DNA of 64,000 nt, taken from Nectonema munidae. Lineage: Eukaryota > Nematomorpha > Nectonematoida > Nectonematidae. The stretch lies in contig JAUIRK010000501.1 of assembly GCA_030549495.1 (NCBI GenBank), positions 248,001-312,000 on the forward strand, written 5' to 3'. Below are positions 1 to 12,500 of the stretch, in pieces; position 1 is the first letter of the stretch; each line of letters starts with the position of its first letter. The translations under genes were made by a program, and so were the position numbers. The notes below the pieces were generated by a model, which worked only from the letters and a program-made list of their open reading frames with translations, did no database searches and was not told the DNA's origin.

Positions 1-53
1 GTTGTTGTAAGGATGCCAAGTGCTTTTGACTGGAAACATATTGCTGGTGCAGG
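1..53 (-). pseudogene. Partial copy of WBP11 exon 14
   Basis: Positions 1-53 repeat 1548-1600, the 3' part of WBP11 exon 14, with three substitutions. Read on the minus strand, both encode PLHQQYVSSQKHLASLQQ, and all three substitutions fall at third codon positions and are synonymous. The copy lies downstream of the WBP11 stop, on the same strand, and runs off the window edge. No clear splice acceptor precedes it. It may be an edge of a tandem partial duplication, or of a second WBP11 copy to the left. The conservation pattern argues that the copy was, or is, part of a translated exon. Confidence 0.6.
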
Positions 54-571
54 GGCTTCTTATCAAGTAAGTTTATTTATCATTTCACCATCCACTAATA
101 TACCATATTTAATTTAAGGTGATCGTTTTTCACTATAATAATTCGTTTCGTTTTTTTTCATTTTAAGCTAAATAGGTTGTAAAAACGCACATAAGAAAGG
201 AAAGCTGGGTTTTATCTAAATCAAATTTAAAATAGCACCTACTCTAACTCTGTTAGGTTTCGAACACACAAAATGTAGGTAAATAAAGTACACAATTGAA
301 AATTTGCAATGTATTTAGGAACAGAAGAACACGCATTGAAAAAAGATATCATTGAAGGTGATTCTTTTCTTTCTCGTTTAAATAGTAAATTCATTCACAT
401 GTAACAGATTGGATCGACGTTGAGAGAATTAAAAGGACTGCGTTAACGTCGTTGAATATTAGGATCGCAAAGATGAGAGTGGGAGAAAGGATGCCAAGAG
501 AGGAAAGAGATGACGTTGAAGTTTAATGTGAATTTATGCCACTAGAAGAAGAAGAGCTTGTATAAACAGTT

Positions 572-3500
572 TCATAGGAGTCTGTGCATCTCCTCCATAA
601 ATTTTTCGTAGGCGTGGTCCTTTGACTGCATCTGCTGAATCGCACTCATGCTCTCCACTTCCTTTTTCTTTGAGGCTGAGGAATTCGCTAAAATAGAAAA
701 TATGCAGAAAAAATCACGCATAAATGAATTTGCTTGAGGAAAGATTCTTAAATTGAAAAAAATGGATATATTATGGTAAAAAGCTCTGCTATTTGTGACT
801 GTTTTCCCATCTTCATATCTCGTTGACTCCGGTCTAATACCCTAAGTAAAGTAATTTTTGTTTTTAGATCACTCGTGTTTTTATCTGTATTCAAAAAGAC
901 GAAATCAACTTAATGTTATTGATAGAGGAGATTTAAGATTATCATTGACCTCATTCGAACCTGACATATCAAGTTTAGCCTCAAAGCATCTAGTTCAAGA
1001 CTCGCACTAAACAACATATTTTTTTTTAATTAAATTTATTTTTAGCCCAGTTAACTATAAAAATAGTGATCAAAAATTTTTTTTGCAAATATTTTAGACT
1101 TTAAAATTTCTATTTAAAAAAGCCACATAAATAATATAGAAGAAACACACGACAATATATAAAGGAGAAGAACCTCACGCCTTGAATGGACTAAGCATTC
1201 AAGCAGGGACAAATACAAATTTATACTTGAGGGGACCGGCTAACGGTACCTGAGTAGAAAAATTCACTGTAATCACTCGCTAAAAGACTGTGAAGCTTAG
1301 CGCTGATGTTTATTCTTGTCGCATCATTATTATAAATAAATATAGACTTTTTGATGTTATCATTCTTGCTGTAAAATTGATTATGGTAATTTTAAAAAGA
1401 TAAATATTTCCTGCCTAGTTTCGGCAAGAGACAAGAAGAATTATGAGTGCGAGAATTGTATGCTCTTTCCTCTGTAGAATACAGCCCTTTGCCAAAACTA
1501 GTAAAGATTATGCTAGCAAATTTTTATTTGTTAATCAGACTTACCAAGTTGTTGTAAGGATGCCAAGTGCTTTTGACTGGAAACATATTGTTGATGCAGT
1601 GGCGTGTTTTTTTTCGCTTTATTGCCCAAATTTCGCTTTACGAGAAGGGAAGTAGGCAGGAATTTAATTGCTTCTTGTGTCAAGCTTCGTAACTGGGGCT
1701 TTGCCTAAACACTCAAAAGTATGCAAAAAGAACTCATTCCGTGAAGATCGACACTCACTTGAATGATTTTCTTGTTTTTCAGCTCATCCGAAGCGGGGAG
1801 ATTATCCGTGGGTGTTAGCTTGAGTTGTTGTCGCAGTGGAGGCGCTCTGTCTAACGTCTGAGAATTCAAGGGTTTGGGCGGAGCAGTGAAAAGGAACATC
1901 TGGTTTAAAGTCGAGGCATTAGCGTCTGCATCAGCACCACTTTGCTGTGCATTGCTGGATGAAGAAGCAGAGTTGCGAGCTGCATCAAAAACAAACGCAA
2001 ACTTGAAAGTGCGCTGAAATAAGAAAAGCACTCACGTTGCTGGTGCAGGGGGTTCGCCTGTTGCATGTTGGTATTTGCAAAGCCAGGTGCTCCTATTGCA
2101 AACGTCTGGGACGCGTTGGCACTAGAGTTAAAAGAAAGAAATAAGGGCAACAGAAAGAGGTTGTGCAGTTACGCGCGAAGTAGGTATATGCGTGAATACG
2201 ATTTTGTGCTCAGCACCTATTTTTTAATAAAACAGGTCATAACCACGACGATCTATTTTGGAAGAAATTTTTATTTTAATACAAAAATGTTTTCTTTTAT
2301 GCTTATTTTAAAAATACCAAATAAGCTAATATTGCCTAATGTTATAAAATGGAGTTAACAGATCTGCAATCTGATGTGGACTTCAAAAGAGCTCATGCTC
2401 AAGATGCCTTAGTTTCTTTTTATAAAAGCAATTGCTACGTTAAAACGTAAAAAGTGGAGTCTATTGAAAAACGATGAATAAGTCCAACGTTATCCCTTGA
2501 TGTCCACTCTCGATAGTGCAGCGCTTGCTTTCGCTTGACAGTGTAAGCTGAATAGTAGAAACTTTTTTGGAGTTAGAAGAAACAAAGATTTCGTTGAGAA
2601 AATGTGCGCTTTTATATACACGCTTTGTAGTATAAAAGTTGTGTTCGGCTACGTTTTGCATAGCCTTGAATTAAAGGGTGTTTAAATATAAAAGGTCATA
2701 CAGTGTTCGAATAAGTGTGTACTACAATTTGTTGTATAAAATAATATATTAAACCCAAACACTTTAAACCTACAGATCCAACTAACTTACAATGCATCAT
2801 TTGCACAAGCATTGCAAGACGTGCAAACTTTCTAAACAACAATTGAAACCAAAAAGGAATTATTCACAAGATAACATGTCAACTCTGCAAAAGCATCTAC
2901 ACAAATGAAACTAAACAAACACCCCTTCAATGAACACCTCAGTGAAGCCGAACACAAACAAAATCGAAACACTCAGCATACACTACTCAACAATCCACAA
3001 TGGCACAAGAAAAACTAAACAAACTCACTCAATCTATTTATATTAGCAAGGTAAAGGAAATTACGTTTGAAATTTTTTGATCTTTTGTTCTACTCAATAT
3101 GTGCCATGGATATTCTAGAATCTAGAAGATTCAAGCAATACATATTTTTCTCTTTTCATTCTGATTAATAATTTTAAACTTATAATTTTTTTTTAATTAG
3201 TTCTAAAAAAATATATAGCATTATAGAAAGAAAGGAGCTTTCTTTCATTGTTATTGAAAATATAACAATGGCTATGCAGCTTTGAAGTTGGGTTAAGACA
3301 AAAAGTTTACTTACGCATTATTATTATTAGTATTGACAAAATATTGGCTTTGTGGAAACTGCGAAACACCATAAGCCACATCCAAATCGGTGTCTTCATT
3401 AGGCAGTGGTATATCAACGAGAGAATGCGCTACATCTTCATAATCCTGAAAAACAGCCAAAAGCTAAAATCAAAATACAAAATAATTCCTGCAGTGAAAC

Positions 3501-6500
3501 AACTTTATTTGTAGATCCCTCTGTACTGTTCATTTCGTCCAAAAATGTAATCTTTTTTTCTAAATAAGAAATTTAATTCAAAAGTAAGCACATCTCTTAA
3601 TTGTTTATAAGCACGATAGTGTACGTTTGCATTTTTTCTCAGAAGTGGAAGAGATTTCAGATTTGTCTTCCGCGAAAACTTCTTCATAATTCTCATTGAT
3701 GAAATCTAAAGAAGAATAGATGGTTCTCAAACATATATGATAAAAAGAACTAAACTTAAAAAATTTTTATCTATAACAAAATAAATAGTTTCTTCAATAT
3801 TAAAAGATTGCCACACTAAGTTAGTCTCGGGGAGATATTAGCAAATTCAAGCTATAGCCAAACATCTCATTCCTCGCTTATAAAAGAAAATATTTTTCAT
3901 ATCTTTTTTAGCTGTCAAGGCGAGAATATTCTTCCATAAGTATAAGACGGATTCAAGATCCTGCGCTTCAACCAAAATGCCATATGTGGATTAATTAGAT
4001 TTGTTTAATCAAAATATGAAATTTTTAAGAACTAAAACATTTCTAGTTTTGCAAAGTGATTCATTTGGAACGACTGTTAATTTTGTTTCCCTCATAGCAA
4101 AGGCGCTGTAGAATATCTAGAGTTTCAAATCAGGGTTATAAAGTAAAACGTATCGTTTCACTATTTTACACTGGAATTATAAAAGAATTTACTTTTTCAC
4201 AAGGAACCATTTAATTTTTTGCAATTAATTTTAGATTAAAGTGAAAAAAATCGTGAATCATAATTTACATAGGCCTTCTTATGCTTTTGCTACTGGTGGT
4301 CATGTGTCAAAATTTTGGAATTGAAATTCTTTATAAAGATTTTTAACTACTATATCCCACAAAATATCTTTTAATGTATGAGTTTACTCATATATGCTAT
4401 TTTTATTTTAGTTTAAAACACTCTCTTTGCGGCAATAAGATGGAGACTGCTATTCTCTAGTGGAGGATGGGAGAGAAGGGAGCTAGTGGTTAACGCAAGC
4501 GAGACTGACAACTTTAAAAAAGGCGCTGCATCATACTACTATAAGCCTTTGTTCATTATTTTTCTCTTTCTTACTAAAATCATGTTAAGCTAGGCCATCA
4601 TTGTTCTGTTACAAAAATGTGTCAAATCTTTGATTAGAAATTTTCAACGCTTTAAAAGCGCTACATCTCAAAAGATTTCATATTAAAGAAGAAAGAGAAA
4701 TACCATTAGAATCAGTAAGCGCACTTTCCTTCATAAACTGTTCTTTTTGTGGTTGAAGGCTGAAATCAAAAAAGCCATGCCAAAAATGTGTAAGGAGAAT
4801 TAGAATGGTAAAGAGGAAAGTACTGAGAAGGCTGCGAGGATTTAGCGTTGAAATGAAAGTTTTCCTTCACCCTAAAGGTCTTCTTACAGGAAGCTGGGGT
4901 TGGTTCTGATGTGCGAACCGGTGAAAGAGGGGGAGGAGAAGTAGCTGGCGGAGCAGAAGGCTGCTTGCACCTAGTGGAGGACAAAAAGGAGTCGAGATCT
5001 GACAAGCACTGCTCCTTCCTTAAGCAAAAGTATATGTGCATGCGGTATGAAGATGCAAAATCGCTTCACATTTATTGTTGTTATATGCTGAACGGTTCTC
5101 CCCGGACAACTGCTCAAGATATATTTATTTTTAAAGAATGAAAAAAACGTTTTAACTATTGAAAAATTATTTTAAAAAATGTTTAGCAATTTAATAAAAA
5201 AAATGAAAAATATTAAAAAATAAGAAAAAAGTATTAAACTATTTTTGAGCTATATAAATTAACCACATAAGAAACACAACTCTAAAATTAACCACATCAG
5301 AAACACAACTCTAAAATTAATCATATTTTTTAAATGACTAGATTTATTAAATATATCGGGGTAGTTGTCCGGGAGACAATTGTCAATGGTCTGAATAGCA
5401 TGCTGAACAATTCATGCTCTATTTCCAGACTTATTCGTGGAGAATTACATTTTGGATAATGGTAGGACCTTGCCTTTCAACGCATTATAAATGGAAAGTT
5501 GGAAGAAAAAATCCTCACCTAACTTTTTTATTTTTTGTCAATATTGTCTGTTGATATTTAGCCTAATAGGAAGTTAGGAAAAATACTTATCTCATACTAT
5601 CATAGCTTTTTTAAATAATGAAGGAAAATAATTTCTCACTTTTATAGTATGGGTCTAATTTCAAAGCAAACTCTACGCTGAACACAGAGTAAAGCATTGG
5701 CTTTTGATAAAAAAAAAATCCAACATTTAAATAAAATAGTGTGAGAAATAGAACTTTTTATTTTGTTGCTTCCTGCAAATATCTAAACAAGCAATACTTT
5801 TCTGAGCCGCCTCCCCCACGAACTCTTTGTTCCGGGATACATTATTATAATAAGATTCAGAGGGATGAGGACGATGGGGGGATCCATAACATTTCAGAAG
5901 GATATTTTGGATCCGTAAAATACGAATAAATGTTTCTTGTGTAATACGGGTAATACTTTGAAGTAGTCCTCGAGGAATTCATTCACAATGCTTTTGTAAA
6001 TAGAAGATTGAGAAAAAATTCACTAAAATCTGTTACAAAATCACCAGAGGTAAAATTTTCTTCTAGATCCGCATTAACCCTTTCAGGCATCAGATTTGGA
6101 AAATTAATAGTGTGCTTTTCTTTTTGAATAAATTTCGTAAAACATAAAGCAGATGATGATAATTAATTTGTGGGTCACTAGAATTCAAGAATTCTAAATA
6201 AATGATTAAAATTGGCAACCATTTTCTTTTTTTTTCCAAATTATGGAGAACACTTTTTGACATTTATAAGGGCAGATAATATCAGCAACAAATAGTATCG
6301 AGTTTAAATTCAAGATGATGCACATTTGTCATTTGTATATACAGTATAACCCCACATATTGGAATCTTCGAGAATCTGAACAAACATGTCCATTGATCTC
6401 ATGTAATCGACCTTTCATACTTTTTTATTCGATTCACAACGTCTTATTGTAATTTTTCCTAGAGCTTAGCAGAATAAAACATGGTCTATTAATTTTATTT

Positions 6501-9500
6501 TAGGTCATTTTTAAGCATGTATAATTCTTTGCACTTTTTTATATTTGGTATCATAATAAAAGATTTTAAGCATCTTGCATTTGATCAAATTAGACCTTAC
6601 AGTACCATGACCAGTAGGACTCATTGACAATGTGTCCAAAATTTCTGTATTTAGGCAAAATGGAGTTTAACGAAGGCGCGCTCTCTCTACACTTAAAATT
6701 AAAGAAATTTAGTAAGTCCTCCTCGCTAGAATTTATTTTGCCCCCTGTGAAACTCCATTGAAATATATAAATGTATACGCTATCTTACAATCAGTTTTGC
6801 CACCACCCCTGCCATTCTCTACGTTTAGCTCGCTGTGTCACGGCATGCATTATAAACTCTGAAGCAGGCGCATTAGTGAAATGCATAACTTTGAAAGAAA
6901 AGGTAAATGTATGATACGCTGAAGAGGGCGTGGTTGCTTTGTTCTTCAGAATACTTTTGATGTTCGCATTACTCGTCGATTGCGAAGATGAAGAAGTGAG
7001 GTTTGTGGGCAAGGGAATTTCGTCGATGCTGGTAGCGGCACTCGCTTCCACACTCTTCGCTTCGTTGTATACGCGCACCTTCATTGCTCGGTATGACAGA
7101 TAATACGACTCCATTCTGTAAAAAGAAGAGGCAGTTTACGAACAGAGAAGGACACGTTGCCTATTTGATCCCAGAAAATTTTTGTTTAATACCACTAATG
7201 TGTCATTGGGTCTGAAAGGGTTAAATCAATCAATCATATGCGTCGATTAAAAATGAAGGTGAGATCAAAGGGGTTAAAGAAAAGGATTACTTCTTAATCT
7301 TTTGAAAATATGCTGCATCTTCTTTTTCCTAAAAATAAAATGAAAGAATGTATACTCTATTTGATAGCGTAGGCGGGTAAACTTTTCGTTACACAATTTA
7401 TTTCGTTACAATAAATTGATTCTTTGTGAGCTGCAATGCTGAGCTAAATTTGAAAAGAAAAATTGTTTCCAAAATATAAACACAAAAGCACAGTTTCGAC
7501 TGTGCTCTAAATTATTTCCCGCATTTTTATACAATTGCATAAAATACAAAAATATTACATTCATTTCCTCCCAATTTTGAGCTGATATGTCAATCTATCA
7601 AACTGAAATATTATTATGCCCATCTCTTTAGACGCAAATTTACTGCGTTTATTTGTACACCATAAATTGCGGATTTTTTGCCATCTGTGAGTAGACTGTA
7701 ATATTATTCTATAAAAGATATTTGGAGTCTAGCGAATCGGAAATGGCTTAGAAATTATTATAGTATCTATTTCAAAATCTTCGCATATACGAATAAAAGA
7801 CATACGTGTGTATTGCAAGACACTTGATTATATTGGGGCTAATGAGAATCACGTATGATTTTATCTTCACAAAAAGGCCAATCTTCATTTGTACATCTTG
7901 GCAATTACCCACCCATGTACAGATGACGATTGACATATGCTCTGATATAACTGTCAATCAAACCAATATCGTTTGTGCCACAACTACATATATCATTTCA
8001 ATCTTAGAAACAAAATAGTTGTACAAAACTTAACCTAAAAACAAGTCGGTAAGAATGAGACTTTCAAACAAGAAAGGAATGTTTTTGATGACCTTCACAC
8101 TAATATTCTCAATTTGGCTTTGCCCAACATTGGTAGTATTCTCTAAATATAACGAAATAAAGACATTTGTTTCAAGACAACATTTGGAGAGATCCCATTC
8201 GGTATTCAAATATAAAGGTCTGGACTTTTTTAAGCGTAAAGAAGTATTTTTCAGCATAGATAGATAAATTGAATACAGGTGATAATTTTTACCATTTCTA
8301 ATTCTGATTAATAAAAAACAAATTTGTAGATATTCACAGGCGGGTTTAGCTATAGCTGTGGAAAGAAAGAATACTTTAGTTTCCAGTAGCTTACATGATC
8401 TGTGCTGAAATATGCAAATAGTTGTTCGTCCCCACTAAAGAGCAAGTGAACTAGACTTCTGACTGTGAGAATAAAAAAATTCCTGCTCTACCCGTGATTT
8501 CTACTCTGTATACGGATTGTCATCTAATCGTGCTGTCTGTTAGGGAAGATACTCTGGAGTTCAGTTCCTAGTTTATCACGAAACTCTGCTAATACTCCTG
8601 ATGTATAACAACAAAGCTTCTAGCGCTACAATTACTGAGAGAATCTGTTTTTCGTGATTCTGTAAGTTTGAGTTTAATTCTCATTTTGTGTTTTTTTAAA
8701 AGGATTCTGATTACTATTCTAGAAATTAATGTGATTCTGATTATAATCAGAATCGATCCCAACTCTGCTTAAAGATTTTGGAAACAATATGTGATATAGT
8801 TATGATCTTGAGAATTTCAAAGTAGATTTCCAAAAACTGACAAAGTTTTTGGAAATGGAGTGTGGATAAACTCATTCTCTTTGGTCTATATTGAGGAATA
8901 CGTCTTATCTATGTTGATTGCTCTTCCCATTTTTTAAAGGGAGCAATGTCTAGTTGCAGCAAAAGTGGATTCGTACTGGACGAGTCCTTTGGTTGCGAAT
9001 GGAGAAAGACAATGAGATAAAATGGTTTAAGCTGAGAATAAACATTGAACAAGAAGCCTCAGTATCACCACGACGTTGGTCGGATAGAAAAACCTGCATA
9101 CGTACTTAGACGGTGCCATGTGAAGGCCAATCTTGGCAGCTAAAAAGAATGAGCAAATCAAGATCGTTAGGGATGTAAAACCATAACGATCTTAATGTAA
9201 TTCGGATGGCATTTCAGATTGCAAAACTCATGGCAAAGTAAAAGCTAAAGTTACCAAATCCTCAAAACAAAGTTTGTTTTTGTTAAGAAAGGCATCGGGT
9301 TGTACGCTCAATGAAGAATAAAACGTCAAAATAAAATGAAATCGCGTATTGAAAATGACGTTGTCTTACATAGTATGATTTGATGCGAGCAACAATGCTA
9401 TACAGTTTTCGCCTTTTGTCCAAAATGATGGAAGCGCTAAATGGAGGTGGTTCATATGGGTTGTATTCTTAATTAAAAAAAACAATGCACAGATTAGAGA

Positions 9501-12500
9501 AAGAATAAAACAAAGTTGCATAACTGATTCAATTTACTAAAGCTGCAGAATGACATAATTATAATTTTTGTCACTATTATGATTTATGCTTCTAGCAAAC
9601 TCGCATTTTTAGCGAGATTTTCTTTCTGAATAGATTAATTACCAGCATCAAACATTTATGTATAAAAATCTAATTCTCCAATACCGCTATCTCTTCAAAC
9701 CAAAGCTTTTTCACATAATGCAGTGGGGTATCCAAACTTCTCTTGCCCATTTGATTCAACTAGCATGTTTAAATCACAGAGACAATTTCTTGTTTTTAAG
9801 ATGACTTTATATCAAATTACTTGTCATCTTTTTTGGAATCAAATGGGTTAAGGAGAGTTAGGATTAGGAGAAAAAAGTTAATCTAGTTAAAGAATGGTTA
9901 TAAAAATCCACGTGAATTTATGGTGGTGTATTACTTGGCCTTCGCTTTGCGCGGTGTCCATCACTTTCTTTAAAGACGAAATCGAATTCATTTGAAATGC
10001 TTTAAACATATTAATTCTATTTGATACGAAATAGTCATATTAGGTTAGGCAATAAAACAAATCTATTTTAACGACAACATTTGAAATAGGAAAGCAATGT
10101 TCTAGCAGGTAACGGTAACTTCTATTTATCATCCAATAGCATGTTATATTTTCTTAAATAACGGCCACAATGCAAATGTGGGCCAGGGAATTTAATCTTT
10201 AAATCACCATATGAGCAATGCTCATTTAACACACTACTTCACTATCTTTCCTTTCACTTCAGTTGTGGAAGAATTTAGTGTGTTAGCTAAAACATTAACT
10301 TCTTTATTTTTGCACAACAATTTAGATAGTTATAATATAAGTAATTGAATTTTTTATAAATAAAGTTTTTATAATGAAAAATATTCGTTAAGCCGAATAT
10401 TATTCGCCGTTTATTCGCTACACCACTGCTTCTGTCTAATTTGCATTTAGAGTTAAATTAAAATAGTTTTCAATCGTTACAATTTTATATCAATGAATAT
10501 TGTTAGACTCGCACTAAGAATTTTTTTTCAACAAAAGTCACCAAATCTTTATCACTACGTTTGCTACATTTTTTAACATTTTAAAACTTTAATTTTTTCA
10601 AGTCAAGAAATTTTTTTCAATAGTTATTTGGGAATGAATGTTTTGATTATCTATTCAGTTTAAAAGCAAGAATACTCTATTTGCTTAATATTTGAGCAGA
10701 GATATTTTTATGATGTTCGATTGTTAAATTTTATAACTAACACTGTACATAATCAAATCACTTTTTTAAGAAAATTTGTTGATTATTATAATAAAAATAT
10801 AATATCGAAATAAAATGTTTCATTTGTTAAAAATGTACTTGATCTATTTATGACAGCTGTCAGAATTTTATTTGTAGACAGAAATATTCAAAAAAACGCA
10901 ATGATTTTCTTTTCTCGTATACTTTGATTTATGTTAGTTTGGTCCTCGAACATTTCGCCCCATTATTTTCATAAGACAGTTCGTCCCATGGACAATTCGC
11001 CCCATTATTTTCATAAGACAGTTCGTCCCATGGACAATTCGCCCCATTATTTTCATAAGACAGTTCGTCTCATGGACAATTCGCCCCATTATTTTCATAC
11101 GACATTTTATTTCATGGACAATTCGCCCCGTTATTTTCATAAGACATTTTGTCTCATGGACAATTCTAAAAAATTAAGAGATAAATTGATTAATTTGAAA
11201 TAATTTAATAGAGATAAAATAAACAAGAATATAAAATTTTTAAATAATTTTACACATATAATAAGCAAAAATGGATGAAACTAATAGCCTATGAGACAAT
11301 TTGTCAGGGTGCATTTTGTCTATGGGGCGAAATGTCTGTCGACCGTTAGTTTAAATAATTTTTTAACGTTGGCTTTTGCTGCTTATAAAAATTTGAAAAT
11401 ATCAAATAAACTCTAATTCTTTATGCCTCCTATTATTTTGAAATTATTCTAAGAACAGACGGTTCCATTTTAAAATAGTGAAAATTGCTTTATTAGTTTA
11501 TTTTGTTTCCTTTCTCTCTTATGTTAATTATGTAGCAAATTTTTCAATTTTGAGTAAAAGGTTTGGTGCAGCGGATGTATTTTCATTGACCAGGCACTGA
11601 TGTATACCGCTTATGTCAAACTATGAACAAATTCGTATCGATGAGGAATCGAATCCAGAGGCTTCCGTGCTTAGTTCATCATCTAAACCAACCTGCCATG
11701 CCACCCATAGATTATGCTGTAGGGGATACGTCAAATTAGTTTTCAAAAAACTTATTTATGCTCTAAAATTTTTTAGTTTTTATTGAAGCTCTATAACTTT
11801 TTCTGATAGACTTTTTTTCCTTAAAAGTTATTATAAAAGGCAAATCATTGCAAATTGTTAAAAGTTATTTTACTTTTTGTAGCTTGTATCAATTTAGCTT
11901 TTAAACTATTTTTGAATGATGCTGAGTAAAATGAAATAATGCGATCTTAATTTTTTGTTTTATTTTTGTTTGCACAATTATAACTTCATTGTATACCCTT
12001 GCCCCTGAATCAATCACATTTTTTTCATATAAACATCGCAGGGTGTCTAGTAGACTCTTTGCCTTTAGACTACATTCACTCATATAAAACTACCAAACCT
12101 TCAGTTATTTCTTTTCTCTATGAATCAAATATCCTTTCACCAATTCCTGTAATGTGCCTGGTAGACTACTTCATTTTTCAAATAAAAAGCCTATTCCACC
12201 CCCTAACATTTTTGGATTTTTTTAAACTAATGTATATTCGATGGTTGTAGGTAAAAATGCCCCCAGAAAAAATGCCCCCGAAATAAATGCCCCCAATTAA
12301 AAAGTAAGAAAAAATGCCCCCTAATTTTTGATTTTCAGGATTTTTTTAATTATATAAATATTTTTATTTGGTACCGTTTTGAAGGGTAAATTTCTAAAAT
12401 TTCTTAATCTATAGGGTTTTTTCTTTTTAAAGTTCTTGAAAACAATAGCAAAGGTACAGATTTGTGGGAATGTCGCCCCCCCCCCCCCCCCGATGTGCGC

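Noticed and set aside
1443-1655. Plus-strand frame encoding VVVRMPSAFDWKHI, also seen at position 1
   Set aside because: The repeated copy differs only at synonymous sites of the minus-strand frame. The minus strand is the coding one (WBP11 exon 14).
2014-2035. A 22-nt ultrashort intron in WBP11 (GTGAGT...TTTCAG)
   Set aside because: The boundaries look perfect, but removing only 22 nt breaks the reading frame. The acceptor at 1980-1981 gives a 56-nt intron, keeps the frame and fits the other short introns.
6791-7114. Stand-alone 107-residue protein starting at MESYYLSY
   Set aside because: A splice acceptor lies immediately before the ATG and WBP11 homology continues through it. It is exon 6, and the part after 6918 is intron.
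10931-11203. 90-codon plus-strand frame and 68-codon minus-strand frame with repeated peptide
   Set aside because: Both are by-products of the 42-bp minisatellite inside a MITE, since 42 is divisible by three.
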